64,000 nt of DNA from RYN-230 sp963851025 (GTDB lineage Bacteria; Actinomycetota; Actinomycetes; Streptosporangiales; Streptosporangiaceae): NCBI GenBank assembly GCA_963851025.1, contig CAWKOA010000030.1:1-64000 (forward strand), read 5' to 3'. This document shows positions 19,530 through 28,715 of this stretch, piece by piece (positions within the stretch are counted from its first letter, which is position 1; every line of letters begins with the position of its first letter). The notes beneath the pieces are model-generated. The model saw only the letters and a list, made by a program, of their open reading frames with translations. It had not been told where the DNA came from and searched no databases. The position numbers and the translations under genes are program-made.

Positions 19530-20078
19530 TCAGTTCCCCGCCCCCGGCTGGGCTGGGGGGGCCGGGAAGGGATGCGATACCGGCGCGGAGTGCCCGACCC
19601 TGACCATGGCCACCGAGCCAACCGCGACGACCAGCACGAACAGGATGATCGCCAGCCAGCCCAGGACCAGGCCGGCCAGGGCCAGGCCGCTGCCGTGCTC
19701 CCCGGTCCGCCGGATCTGGCCGCGTGCCATGTGGCCGAGGATGATGGCCGGGATCGCGGTCAGCCCCAGGGTGAAGAACTCCGCTACCCCGCAGGCCAGG
19801 GCGGCCACGGCCAGCGAGTTGGTGCGCGTCACGGCGGGGGCGGGTGCCCGGAACAGGGCCAGCCCGCCGCCGGGCAGCTGGCTCGTTACCTGGGCCAGGT
19901 CCGCGTGGGTACGTGCGGTGTAGACCCGGTGCAGGTGATCGTCGTACTCGTCCTTGGTGAGACGGCCCGCGGCGAACCCCGATTTCAGCACCTCGGCCGC
20001 TCGGTCCCGGTCCGCGTCCGAGGCTCGCATCGCGGCGTGCCCGTACTCCGGTGCCCCGTATCCGGGCCAGCTCGTCAT
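19530..20078 (-). CDS. DUF1707/DUF4190 membrane protein
   Basis: A 182-residue membrane protein of unknown role. The N-terminal DUF1707 motif reads MRASDADRDRAAEVLKSGFA and GRLTKDEYDDHLHRVYTA (about residues 15-60). Two transmembrane helices follow at about 90-115 and 130-165 with the DUF4190 pattern (IPAIILGHMARGQIRRTG, GLALAGLVLGWLAI). DUF1707 proteins are common in actinomycetes and usually uncharacterised. ATG 20078 follows GGGAGG at good spacing, so the longer reading from 20096 is rejected. It converges on lepA. Confidence 0.85.
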   Translation of the reverse strand: MTSWPGYGAPEYGHAAMRASDADRDRAAEVLKSGFAAGRLTKDEYDDHLHRVYTARTHADLAQVTSQLPGGGLALFRAPAPAVTRTNSLAVAALACGVAEFFTLGLTAIPAIILGHMARGQIRRTGEHGSGLALAGLVLGWLAIILFVLVVAVGSVAMVRVGHSAPVSHPFPAPPAQPGAGN

Positions 20079-20185
20079 GTGACGCCTCCCACCCAAGTGG
20101 CTCGGTCCCAGGATAACCGCGTGCCGCGGCCCGCCGGGCCGGGCGGGCGGGCGAAAACCGGTTCGCCCTGGCCCCGGGCGCCGGA

Positions 20186-20191
20186 TACCGT
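20186..20191 (+). promoter_or_regulatory. Candidate -10 box for a leaderless MOSC-protein transcript
   Basis: TACCGT lies 6 nt before the GTG start at 20198, the geometry expected for a leaderless mRNA. No good -35 is visible. Confidence 0.45.
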
Positions 20192-20197
20192 GCTGGG

Positions 20198-20860
20198 GTG
20201 GCGAGCGCGCAGGTGATCTCAGTGAACATTGGCCGCGGCCGCCCCGCCGGCTGGGCGGGCCGGGTCGGGCGGACCGCGATCGACAAGCGTCCCTGCCCCG
20301 GCCCGGTGACCATCGGGCGGCTCGGGGCCGAGGGTGACGAGCAGGCGGACACCCAGCACCACGGCGGGCCGTACCAGGCCGTGTACGCCTATGCGCGCGA
20401 GGATCTGGACTGGTGGACTGAGCAGCTCGGCCGGGAGCTGGCCAACGGCGTGTTCGGCGAGAACATCACCACGGCCGGGCTGGACGTGTCCGGGGCGCTG
20501 ATGGGCGAGACGTGGCGGCTCGGCACGGCCGTGGTGCAGATCGCCTCGGTACGCGTCCCGTGCGGCACGTTCGCGGGCTGGATGGGCGAGCGGCACTGGG
20601 TGAAGCGGTTCGCCGCGGCGGCCCGGCCCGGTGCCTACCTGAGTGTCCTGGAGGAGGGGGTGGCCGGCCCGGGTGACCAGATCGAGGTGCTCTCGCGGCC
20701 GGCCGGCGGCGTGACCGTGGCCGGGGCGCTGCGCGCCTACTACGGCGACGCGGACCTGATGCGGCGGCTGCTGGATGCGCCGGGACTCGATCCCGGGTGG
20801 CACGAGGCCGCGGCCGCGGTGCTGGCCAGGTCAGCGCCGCCGCAACCGGCCTCGGGCTGA
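20198..20860 (+). CDS. MOSC-domain protein (YiiM-like)
   Basis: MOSC domains bind sulfur or molybdenum cofactor and occur in molybdenum cofactor sulfurase and in YiiM-type N-hydroxylated-substrate reductases. The 220 residues show the YiiM pattern: an N-terminal SVNIGRGRP strand, GDEQADTQHHGGPYQAVYAY, FGENITTAGLD, and the conserved Cys in RVPCGTFAGWMG. The C-terminal helix region follows YiiM, not the sulfurase. The gene starts at GTG 20198 and ends directly before hemW. Substrate and partner are unknown. Confidence 0.85.
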   Translation: MASAQVISVNIGRGRPAGWAGRVGRTAIDKRPCPGPVTIGRLGAEGDEQADTQHHGGPYQAVYAYAREDLDWWTEQLGRELANGVFGENITTAGLDVSGALMGETWRLGTAVVQIASVRVPCGTFAGWMGERHWVKRFAAAARPGAYLSVLEEGVAGPGDQIEVLSRPAGGVTVAGALRAYYGDADLMRRLLDAPGLDPGWHEAAAAVLARSAPPQPASG

Positions 20861-20862
20861 CC

Positions 20863-22084
20863 GTGCCCGGAGCGCTTCCCCCCGGCTCGCCCGTCCCCGC
20901 TGACGGTGCGCTGCCCGCCGGCGCGGCCGCCGAGCTGGGCCGCCGCCCGTTCGGGTTCTACGTGCACGTGCCGTTCTGCCAGCGGCGCTGCGGCTACTGC
21001 GACTTCAACACCTACACCGCCGCCGAGCTCGGCCCGGGCGTATCGCGGGACAGCTACCCCGCGCTGGCCGCTGCGGAGGTCCAGCTGGCCCGGAAGGTAC
21101 TGGGCACCGCGGCCGGCCCGGTGGCCACCGTGTTCTTCGGCGGCGGGACGCCGACCCTGCTCCCGGCCCGCCACCTCGGCGGGATCCTGCGCGTCATCGA
21201 CGGTGAGTTCGGCCTGGCGCCCGGCGCGGAGGTCACCGTCGAGGCCAACCCGGAGAGCGTGGACCCCGGATCCCTGGCCGCGCTGCGCGAGGCCGGGTTC
21301 ACCCGGATCTCCCTGGGCATGCAGAGCGCCGCGCCGCACGTGCTGGCCGTGCTGGACCGGGTGCACGAGCCCGGCCGCCCGGCCCGCTGCGCCCGGTGGG
21401 CCCGGGAGGCCGGCTTCGAGCACGTCAGCCTGGATCTCATCTACGGCACGCCGGGGGAGACCGACGCGGACTGGCGTGAGTCGCTCGAGGCGGCCCTGGC
21501 CGCGGGCCCGGACCACATCTCCGCGTACGCCCTGATCGTCGAGGAGGGCACCCGGCTCGCGGCCCGGGTCCGGCGGGGCGAGGTGGCCGTCCCGGACGAT
21601 GAGGCCATGGCCGATCGTTACCTGGCCGCGGACGAGCTCCTCTCAGCCCGGGGGCTGGGCTGGTACGAGGTGTCCAACTGGGCCGCCGGGCCAGGCCGCC
21701 CAGTGCCGGCACAACCAGCTGTACTGGACCGGCGGCCACTGGTGGGGCGTGGGACCGGGCGCGCACAGCCACGTGGGCGGGGTCCGCTGGTGGAACGTGA
21801 AGCACCCGGCCGCCTACGCGGCGCGGCTCTCCGCCGGCACCAGCCCGGGCCTGGCCCGCGAGGTGCTCACCGGGGCGGAACGCGCGCTGGAGGAGATCAT
21901 GCTGCTGACCCGGCTGTCCTCCGGGTGCCCGGTCGAGGTGCTGGCCCCGGCCGGGCGGGCCGCCGCGGCCAGCGCGGTGGCGGATGGCCTGGCCGGGGAG
22001 GACGCCTACGCCGCGGGCCGGGTCGTGCTGACCACCCGCGGGCGGCTGCTCGCCGACGCGGTGATCCGGGGCCTCACCGACTGA
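20863..22084 (+). CDS. hemW: Heme chaperone HemW, radical SAM (one frameshift)
   Basis: HemW is related to oxygen-independent coproporphyrinogen III oxidase but acts as a heme chaperone. The radical SAM motif CxxxCxxC is CQRRCGYC, flanked by FYVHVPF and DFNTYT; FFGGGTPTLL, EANPESVD and ISLGMQSA follow. At about 21700, directly after WYEVSNWAA, the frame changes; the second part reads CRHNQLYW and WWGVGPGAHSH, as in the family, and ends at 22084. One base too many in a G/C run explains it. GTG 20863 immediately follows the MOSC gene stop; the exact start is uncertain. It overlaps the convergent DUF4870-like gene by 11 bp. Confidence 0.9.
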
Positions 22085-22550
22085 CGCCCCCGCGGGCGGT
22101 CCCGGACGTCATCCGCAGCCACCGGGGCAGCTGGTACATCTCACCGCGGCTGGCCGCCCCGGCCGCGCGGACCACGACGACCAGCACGCCGGCCCACAGC
22201 AGGACCAGCAACGGGACAGCGGCGAGCGTGCCCACCGAGGCGGAGTCGAGGGCCAGCACGCCACCCACGATCAGGATGCTGGCCGTGTACAGGATGGTGG
22301 CCAGGGCCAGGCTGAGCGCCACCACCGCGTGGGCCCGGGCGAACCGGCGGTTCCCCAGGCTGGCCAGGTAGATGGCCAGCGGCACCAGGCACAGGGTGAA
22401 CGGCACGGCCAGATAGGCGAGCATGGCCCGGCGTACCTCAGCGCGGCCCGCCGGGACCGGGGCGGGCGGCCCGCCGGCCTGCGCGCCGCCATCCTCGGGG
22501 CCGAACACGCTGAGACCGGAATCCATCGGATAGTGCGGGCGGCTCGTCAT
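22074..22550 (-). CDS. DUF4870-like small membrane protein
   Basis: A 158-residue membrane protein without known function. After a 40-residue Pro-rich cytoplasmic head come about three hydrophobic segments: AMLAYLAVPFTLCLVPLAIY, VVALSLALATILYTASILIV and AAVPLLVLLWAGVLVVVV. The pattern resembles DUF4870 proteins of actinobacteria. The start ATG 22550 is on the opposite strand to hemW and its end overlaps the hemW end. Confidence 0.65.
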   Translation of the reverse strand: MTSRPHYPMDSGLSVFGPEDGGAQAGGPPAPVPAGRAEVRRAMLAYLAVPFTLCLVPLAIYLASLGNRRFARAHAVVALSLALATILYTASILIVGGVLALDSASVGTLAAVPLLVLLWAGVLVVVVRAAGAASRGEMYQLPRWLRMTSGTARGGVSR

Positions 22551-22582
22551 GGGCTCCTCGCGGGGTGCGTTCCTGCCACACG

Positions 22583-23480
22583 TTAGCCAGTTCCCGGGGC
22601 GGTGACGAAATCAATCAGCTCCTCGACCCGGCCGAGCAGTTCCGATTCCAGGTCGGCGTAGCTGCGGGCCGCGGCCAGGATCCGTTTCCAGCCGGCCGCC
22701 GTGTCCGTGCCCCAGCCGAGCGCGTCCAGCACGCCCTCTTTCCAGGGCTGGCCGCGCGGCACCACGGGCCAGGCGGGGATGCCCACCGCCGCGGGCTTGA
22801 CCGCCTGCCAGATGTCCACATAGGGATGGCCCACCACCAGCACGTGCGGCGAGCTCACCGCGCTGGCGATGCGCTGCTCCTTGGAGCCGGGGACCAGGTG
22901 GTCGACCAGGACCCCGAGGCGCCGCCGCGGGCCGGGCGAGAACACCTCCAGCACGGCCGGGAGATGATCCACCCCCTCCAGGTACTCCACCACGACGCCC
23001 ACGTCACGCAGGTCGTCGCCCCAGATCTGCTCGATGAGCTCGGCGTCGTGGCGGCCTTCGACGTAGATCCGGCTGGCCTTGGCCACCTGGGCCGGGGCCG
23101 CGGGCCGGGCCACCGAACCCGACCGGCTCCGGGCCGGGGCCTGCGGCGCCGCGGACGGCATCGGCCGGGTGAGCGTGACCGGCCGGCCTTCCAGCAGGAA
23201 CGCAGCCGGGGTGCAGCGGGAAGAGCCGCTGCCGCCCGAACCGGTCCTCCAGCGTCACCGCGTTCTTGTCGCAGGCCACCACGGCGCCGCAGAAGCCGCC
23301 GCCCGCCTCCTCCACGACCAGCCCGCGGACCGCCTCTACCTGGGGCGGTTCCGGCCGCCGGCGGCGCTGCCAGCCCGGGGCGAGGACGTCCGTGTCGTAA
23401 TAGGGGTCCACCACACCGGACGCTAGCGGACAACCAGGGCAGCCCCCGGGAGGCACGCCCATAGGCACTTTGTAACCCAC
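22583..23480 (-). CDS. DUF3097 family protein (one-base frameshift)
   Basis: DUF3097 proteins are conserved in actinobacteria and uncharacterised. The N-terminal part has YYDTDVLAPGWQRRRRPEPP and GGGFCGAVVACDKNAVTLED; the C-terminal part, in the next frame, has ASRIYVEGRHDAELIEQIWG, a toprim-like acidic pattern (YVEGRHD), and VLVDHLVPGSKEQRIA. Removing one C near 23210 joins the parts (RLFPLHPAAFLLEGRPV) and gives 298 residues. The start is uncertain: GTG 23480 has a GGGGAG site 8 nt upstream, whereas GTG 23414 fits the family N-terminus better. It is divergent from hrcA. Confidence 0.8.
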
Positions 23481-23535
23481 CCGCTATGCTCCCCGTACTA
23501 CTCCTGGGTGTGACGGCGCCCGGACCGCCTTAAAC

Positions 23536-23562
23536 TTGGCACTCAGGACTGTGGAGTGCCAG
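23536..23562 (+). promoter_or_regulatory. CIRCE operator of the hrcA-dnaJ operon
   Basis: TTGGCACTC, 9 nt, GAGTGCCAG is an inverted repeat that matches the CIRCE consensus (TTAGCACTC-N9-GAGTGCTAA) at nearly every position. It lies 13 nt before the hrcA start codon. HrcA binding here would make the operon autoregulated by heat shock. Confidence 0.88.
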
Positions 23563-23575
23563 GGGAGGTGGGGAC

Positions 23576-24589
23576 ATGCTCGATGAGCGCAAGCTCGCTG
23601 TGCTGCGGGCGATCGTGGAAGATTACGTGTCCACCACGGAGCCCGTCGGTTCAAAGTCCCTGGTCAACCGGCACAACCTCGATGTGTCACCGGCGACCAT
23701 CCGCAACGACATGGCGGTGCTCGAGGAGCAGGGCTTCATCGTGCAGCCGCACACCAGCGCGGGCCGGATACCGACGGACAAGGGCTACCGGCTGTTCGTG
23801 GACCGGCTGTCCGGCGTCAAGCCGCTCTCCTCGGCCGAGCGCCGGGCCATCGAGACGTTCCTGGCCGGCGCGTACGACCTCGATGACGTCGTGATGCGGA
23901 CGGTCCGGCTGCTCGCGCAGCTGACCCGCCAGGTGGCGGTCGTGCAGTATCCCTCGCTCACCCGCTCCTCGGTCCGGCACGTGGAACTGGTCCCGCTGGC
24001 CGCGAAACGGCTGATGCTGGTGATCATCACCGACACCGGGCGGGTCGAGCAGCGCTCGGTGGAACTGCCGGACGCGGCCGAGGAAGACTCGATCATGCAC
24101 CTGCGGGCGGTGCTGAACGCCTGCCTGGACGGGCGGCGCCTGACCGAGGTGGCCTCGGTCGTCGCCGACCTGCCGGAACTGGTCGACCCGATGGACCGGC
24201 CGAACGCGGCGGCCGTCTTCTCGGTCATCCTGGAGAGCCTGGTGGAGCGGACCGACGAGCGGGTCGTGGTCGGGGGCGCGGCCAACCTGACCACGGCCGA
24301 CTTCTCCAAGGGACTCCGCGAGGTCCTCGAATCCCTCGAGGAGCAGGTCGTGCTCATGCGGCTGCTGGGCGAGTCGGGCGATCACCCGTCGCTGACCGTC
24401 CGGATCGGCGCGGAGAACCCGGTCGAGGGGCTGCGGAGCACGTCCGTGGTGGCGACCGGATACGGAACCGGGGATCAGGTACTGGCCAGGCTCGGGGTGC
24501 TCGGCCCGACACGGATGGATTACCCGACAGCGATGGGAGCAGTACGCGCGGTGGCACGATACGTGGGCCAGATCCTGGCGGGGTCCTAG
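23576..24589 (+). CDS. hrcA: Heat-inducible transcription repressor HrcA
   Basis: HrcA represses chaperone genes through CIRCE and loses activity at high temperature. The N-terminal winged helix (residues 1-75) contains DERKLAVLRAIVEDYVSTTE, SPATIRNDMAVLEEQGFI and PHTSAGRIPTDKGYR, the family's recognition elements. A GAF-like dimerisation region follows (about 100-330), ending MDYPTAMGAVRAVARYVGQ. At 337 aa it is full length. It begins at ATG 23576 after GGGGAGGTGGGG and ends in TAGTG, sharing a base with the dnaJ GTG start. Confidence 0.97.
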   Translation: MLDERKLAVLRAIVEDYVSTTEPVGSKSLVNRHNLDVSPATIRNDMAVLEEQGFIVQPHTSAGRIPTDKGYRLFVDRLSGVKPLSSAERRAIETFLAGAYDLDDVVMRTVRLLAQLTRQVAVVQYPSLTRSSVRHVELVPLAAKRLMLVIITDTGRVEQRSVELPDAAEEDSIMHLRAVLNACLDGRRLTEVASVVADLPELVDPMDRPNAAAVFSVILESLVERTDERVVVGGAANLTTADFSKGLREVLESLEEQVVLMRLLGESGDHPSLTVRIGAENPVEGLRSTSVVATGYGTGDQVLARLGVLGPTRMDYPTAMGAVRAVARYVGQILAGS

Positions 24590-25722
24590 TGGCCAACGAC
24601 TACTACGGCGCGCTCGGCGTCCGCCGGGACGCGCCGCCGGATGAGATCAAGAAGGCCTACCGGCGGCTGGCCCGTGAGCTGCACCCGGACGTGAACCCGG
24701 ACCCGGAGACCCAGGAGCGGTTCAAGGAGATCACCCAGGCCTACGAGGTGCTCTCCGACCCCGGCAAGCGGCAGATGTACGACCAGGGCGCGGACCCGTT
24801 CGCGCCCAACGGCGGGGCCGGGGCGGGCGGTTTCGGCCCGGGGTTCCCGTTCAGCGACATCATGGACGCGTTCTTCGGGGCCGGGGCGGCCGCCCGGGGC
24901 CCGCGCAGCCGGGCCCGGCGCGGCCGCAACGCCACGATCCGGGTCGAGCTGGACCTGTCCGAGTGCGCCTTCGGGACCACCCGGGAACTGGTCGTGGACA
25001 CGGCCGTGGTCTGCCCGACCTGCTCCGGCGAGGGCACGGCGCCCGGTACCCACCCGGAGACCTGCGAGGTCTGCGGCGGCCGCGGCGAGGTCAGCCAGGT
25101 CACCCGCTCCTTCCTGGGCCAGGTGATGACCTCCCGGCCGTGCCCGCACTGCGGCGGGTTCGGCACCGTCATCCGCCGGCCGTGCCCCGAGTGCGACGGC
25201 GACGGGCGGGTCAGGACGCGGCGCACGATGAAGGTCCGCATCCCGGCCGGGGTCGAGGACGGCACGCACATCCAGCTGGCCGGCGAGGGTGAGATCGGGT
25301 CCGGCGGCGGGCCGCCCGGTGACCTCTTCCTGGAGATCCTGCAGCGCCCGCACCCGATCTTCGAGCGCCAGGGCGACGACCTGCACTGCACCGTGACCAT
25401 CCCCATGGTGGCCGCGGCGCTGGGCGCCACCCTGTCGGTCGAAACCCTGGACGGCCCGCGCGAGCTGGACATCCGCCCGGGTACCCAGTCGGGGCAGGTC
25501 GTCCCCATGTACGGGCTCGGTGTCCAGCACCTGAACGACTCGGGCCGCGGTGACCTGGTCATCCACATCTCGGTCGAGACGCCGATGAAGCTGGACGAGC
25601 CCCAGGAGGCGCTGCTCAAGCAGCTGGCGGCGCTGCGCGGGGAGGAGACCCCGCCCGGCCGCTTCGCCCCGGGCCAGCAGGGATTCTTCTCCCGGTTGCG
25701 TGACGCCTTCAACGGCCGGTGA
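24589..25722 (+). CDS. dnaJ: Molecular chaperone DnaJ (DnaJ2)
   Basis: This Hsp40 co-chaperone stimulates DnaK. It has the J domain (residues 1-68, with HPD in ARELHPDVNPD), a G/F-rich region (about 70-105), four CxxCxGxG zinc repeats (CPTCSGEG, CEVCGGRG, CPHCGGFG, CPECDGDG at about 140-205) and the C-terminal substrate-binding domain. The pairing with hrcA marks it as the second actinobacterial DnaJ rather than the dnaK-operon copy. Its GTG start overlaps the hrcA stop by one base, and its end overlaps rsmE by 23 nt, so all three are one operon under CIRCE. Confidence 0.96.
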   Translation: MANDYYGALGVRRDAPPDEIKKAYRRLARELHPDVNPDPETQERFKEITQAYEVLSDPGKRQMYDQGADPFAPNGGAGAGGFGPGFPFSDIMDAFFGAGAAARGPRSRARRGRNATIRVELDLSECAFGTTRELVVDTAVVCPTCSGEGTAPGTHPETCEVCGGRGEVSQVTRSFLGQVMTSRPCPHCGGFGTVIRRPCPECDGDGRVRTRRTMKVRIPAGVEDGTHIQLAGEGEIGSGGGPPGDLFLEILQRPHPIFERQGDDLHCTVTIPMVAAALGATLSVETLDGPRELDIRPGTQSGQVVPMYGLGVQHLNDSGRGDLVIHISVETPMKLDEPQEALLKQLAALRGEETPPGRFAPGQQGFFSRLRDAFNGR

Positions 25723-26476
25723 CCCGGCCGCCGCGCCCGGCTCCCAGCCGCCGGTCTTCTTCGCCGAGCCCGCGGACCTGGCCCGCGACCTGATCGTGCT
25801 GGACGGGCCGGAAGGACGGCACGCGGCCGACGTGCGCAGGCTCGCCGTGGGGGAGCGGGTGGACCTGACCGACGGCCAGGGCCAGCTGGCCGCCTGCGTG
25901 GTGACCCGGGCCCAGCGCGGCCGGCTGGAGCTCGCCGTGCGGCACCGGACCGTGCTGCCCGCGCCGGATCCGGCCCTGGCCGTGGTCCAGGCCATCCCGA
26001 AGGGGGAGCGGGGCCAGCTGGCGGTCGAGCTGATGACCGAGGCCGGGGTGGACGTGATCGTCCCCTGGGCGGCGGAGCGCTGCGTGGCCCGATGGCAGGG
26101 GGAGCGCGGCGACCGGGCGCTGGCCCGGTGGCGGTCCACCGCCCGGGAAGCGGCCAAGCAGGCCCGGCGGGGCCGGGTCCCCGAGGTGACCGGGCCCGCG
26201 GGTCTCGGCGAGGTGGCCGCCCGGGCCGGCCGGGCCGCCCGGGCCTTCATCCTGGACCCGCAGGCCGGGGAGCAGCTCAGCGAGATACCGCTGCCCGCCT
26301 CCGGCGAGATGCTGGTGATCGTCGGCCCGGAGGGCGGCATCACTCCCGCCGAATCCGGCGCGCTCATCCAGGCCGGGGCCGTCGCGGCGCGGCTGGGGCC
26401 GACCGTGCTCCGCACCTCGTCGGCGGGGATGGCGGCCGCCGCGATCCTGCTCAGCCGGGCCGGCCGCTGGGCCTGA
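25700..26476 (+). CDS. rsmE: 16S rRNA m3U1498 methyltransferase RsmE
   Basis: RsmE methylates N3 of U1498 in 16S rRNA. An N-terminal PUA-like domain (PPVFFAEP, LDGPEGRHAADVRRL) is followed by a SPOUT domain with the knot motifs VQAIPKGER, GVDVIVPWAAERCVARW, VIVGPEGGITPAE and LGPTVLRTSSAGMAAAA. Its length of 258 aa is usual. The GTG 25700 start lies inside the dnaJ 3' end, indicating translational coupling to the heat-shock operon; this order is common in actinobacteria. Confidence 0.95.
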   Translation: MTPSTAGDPAAAPGSQPPVFFAEPADLARDLIVLDGPEGRHAADVRRLAVGERVDLTDGQGQLAACVVTRAQRGRLELAVRHRTVLPAPDPALAVVQAIPKGERGQLAVELMTEAGVDVIVPWAAERCVARWQGERGDRALARWRSTAREAAKQARRGRVPEVTGPAGLGEVAARAGRAARAFILDPQAGEQLSEIPLPASGEMLVIVGPEGGITPAESGALIQAGAVAARLGPTVLRTSSAGMAAAAILLSRAGRWA

Positions 26477-26519
26477 GCCGTCGGGGCCGGAACCCCGGCG
26501 GGGCGGCCGCCGGGGTGGC

Positions 26520-27405
26520 TCAGGGAGTGCTGGAGGGCTTCGGGCTGGCGCACTGCGACGACCGCGGGCGCCCCGGCGTCGTACGGGACGACCTCGGCCG
26601 CTGTGGTCGCGGTGGCCGTGCCGCCGGTGGCGGGGCTGGTCGTCGGGGTAGGCGTCGGCAGGATGGTCGGGGTCGGCTGGGACGTCGGCGTGCTGGTGAC
26701 GGTCGGCGTCGGCGTCGGCGTCGGCGTCCCCGTGGCCCCTCCGGCCGGTGCCGTCGCGGTCGAGGCCGGCGACGGGGTCGGGGTGCAGGCCACCGCGGGC
26801 AGCACGCTCTTCACCTTCTTGGGCTGGCCCGGCCCGGTCCACGGCTGGCTGGGGTCGACCCCGAGCGGCAGCTTCCACCGCCGGGAGTTCGCCGTCCGGG
26901 CGCCGCCGCCCAGGCTGCTGCCCGGGCTGGCCGTGCCGTAGGAGTTCGCCGGGTTGATCAGGGTTCCCGTCTCGTGGTTGAGGATGACGACCCCGACTAC
27001 CACGATGGCCACCGCGGCCGAGACCGCGAACACCGGCTTGAGCCAGGACCCGGCGGATCCCAGCCGCCCGGGCGGACTGGCCGTCCCGCGGTGCCCGCCC
27101 GCCCGCCGCCGCCCGCGCCCGCCGAGCAGGCTGGCCAGGAAGGCGACCAGGGGCCCCCAGGCCGGCTGGGCGCGCCGCAGCCCGGCCCGGGCCGCCTCGA
27201 TGGCCGGGTCGAGCCGGATGAGCAAACGGGTCCCGTGCAACTCGAGCCACTCGGTGCACCCAGAGAGAACCGACCGCAGGGACCGTGGCGAATCCAGCCG
27301 GTGACGGATGCGCTGCAGCCCGTCGCCGGTGGGTTCGATGGACTCCGCCGCCGCGGCCAGGGCCCGGCGGAGGATGTCCTCGTAGTCCCGATCCTGTGTC
27401 ATCAT
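26520..27405 (-). CDS. Single-pass membrane partner of the second SigE-type sigma factor, Thr/Pro-rich tail
   Basis: This is likely an anti-sigma or sensor protein; no named family is recognised. The cytoplasmic N-terminus (about 130 residues) starts MMTQDRDYEDILRRALAA and contains an LDP-x-IEAARAGLRRA segment; one transmembrane helix follows (about 140-160, VFAVSAAVAIVVVGVVIL). The external part is rich in Ser/Thr/Pro with TPTPTPTPT-type runs, like a wall-spanning stalk. ATG 27405 begins 41 bp after the sigma stop. The 3' end is uncertain: one frame stays open into rsmE, while a neighbouring frame ends in SPKPSSTP and a TGA at 26520-26522. I prefer the latter with one indel near 26550. Confidence 0.6.
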
Positions 27406-27445
27406 GCCTGCCACCCGGTGCTCCCCGGGTCCCCGAAGGCCCTCC

Positions 27446-28010
27446 TCACGAGTCCCGCTCCAGCACGGCCCGCAGGGCGGCCATGGCCCGGGCCGTGTGA
27501 CTCTTGACTGCTCCCCGGCTGATGCCCATCACCGAGGCGATCTGCGCCTCGGACAGGTCCCCGTAGTAGCGGAGCACCAGGGCCTCCCGCTGCCGCTCCG
27601 GCAGCGCGCGCAGCGCGGATACCACCGCTGAGCGCTCCAGCTGGATGATCGCCCCGTGCTCTGCGCTCGGCATGTCGGGCGGCGGCTTCGGCGTGTTCTT
27701 GTCGACCACCATCCGGTGCCGCAGGACCGACCGCGACCGGTTGACCACGGACTGGCGGAGGTAGGAAAGCGCCTTGTCCGTGTCCCGTCAGCCGGCGCCA
27801 GGCCCCGTGCATGGCCACGAACGAGTCCTGCACCACTTCTTCCGCGGTCGCGGTGTCCCGGACCAGGAAGGCCGCCAGGCGGACCAGGGAGCGGTAGTGC
27901 TCGCTGTAGATGGCGGTGACCGCCCGGTCGGCATCCCACTCGACTGCGGCGTGGGTCATCGCCGGGTTAGCTATCAAGGCCTCGGTCACGTCAATGGGAC
28001 GCGTCACCAT
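27446..28010 (-). CDS. SigE-family (ECF-type) RNA polymerase sigma factor (one-base frameshift)
   Basis: Region 2 is seen in DADRAVTAIYSEHYRSLVRL, FLVRDTATAEEVVQDSFVAM and, after the frame change, YLRQSVVNRSRSVLRHR. Region 4 is LPERQREALVLRYYGDLSEA with the helix-turn-helix ISRGAVKSHTARAMAALR near the end. Removing one G at about 27786 joins the halves (RRLTDTDKALSYLRQS) and gives 187 residues. The start is ambiguous: ATG 28010 has AGGTGA upstream; ATG 28031 and a later ATG starting MTHAAVEW are alternatives. The downstream membrane partner should control it. Confidence 0.85.
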
Positions 28011-28274
28011 GCCGTCAGGTTCACCTGGCATGTCGAATTACTGCACGCGACCCGCCGCAGCCCTTCGGCCTCACGGAAGCATTCCCCCCACCGGGATGTC
28101 GAGTGTGGAGTGCCTGCCAGCGCGCGCTGCGGGCCTTCCGGCGCTGCCCCGGCAGGAACCTGGGGGGACGCGCCGCAGCCGCGCCCTGCACCTGGGGGAG
28201 TGCGGCGGGCGGGCGCAGTGGGCAAGCACCTTGGCAACCATATATGTCGTGGGTGTTACCGGAGAGGGACAAGC

Positions 28275-28280
28275 TAGGAT
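28275..28280 (+). promoter_or_regulatory. Candidate -10 box for a leaderless HIT-protein transcript
   Basis: TAGGAT is 6 nt upstream of the GTG at 28287, with no Shine-Dalgarno sequence between them. The -35 region is weak. Confidence 0.45.
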
Positions 28281-28286
28281 CCCCCT

Positions 28287-28631
28287 GTGCCGGAGTGTCT
28301 ATTCTGCAGGATCGTGTCCGGCGGTGTCCCGGCATCACGGGTGCTCGAGTCACCGCGGACCATTTCCTTTCGTGACATCAGCCCGCAGGCGCCGACTCAC
28401 GTGCTGGTGATCCCGAAGGATCACTATCCCGACCTGGCCGCGCTGGCGGCCGCCGACGGGAGCCTGCTCACCGAGCTGGCCAGCCAGGTGGCCGCGGTGG
28501 CCGAGGCGGAGGGAATCTCCGGCCGTGGGTACCGGGTTGTCTTTAACACGGGGGCCGATGCGGGCCAGGCGGTCCCGCACGTCCACGCGCACGTCCTGGG
28601 CGGGCGCGGCCTGGGCTGGCCCCCCGGCTGA
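28287..28631 (+). CDS. HIT family nucleotide-binding hydrolase
   Basis: HIT proteins of this Hint type hydrolyse phosphoramidates such as AMP-lysine. The sequence begins with the zinc-like CLFC pair and IVSGGVPASRV, has FRDISPQAPTHVLVIPKDHY, and ends in the catalytic HVHAHVLGGRGLGWPPG, with the histidine triad near residues 97-101. At 114 aa it is full length. It leads the conserved HIT-phoH-ybeY-corC-era cluster; an 84-bp gap separates it from phoH, so they may be co-transcribed. Confidence 0.93.
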   Translation: MPECLFCRIVSGGVPASRVLESPRTISFRDISPQAPTHVLVIPKDHYPDLAALAAADGSLLTELASQVAAVAEAEGISGRGYRVVFNTGADAGQAVPHVHAHVLGGRGLGWPPG

Positions 28632-28715
28632 CGCTCACGCCCCGGGCTGATGCCCGCGCGGATAGCATGACGCTACGGGCGCAGGCCGCGCCCGTGCTCA
28701 GGTTGAGAGAGGGAA

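Noticed and set aside
24586..27414. A 942-codon minus-strand frame antisense to dnaJ and rsmE
   Set aside because: The sense strand carries complete dnaJ and rsmE motifs. Only the first about 290 codons, encoding the membrane partner, are credible.
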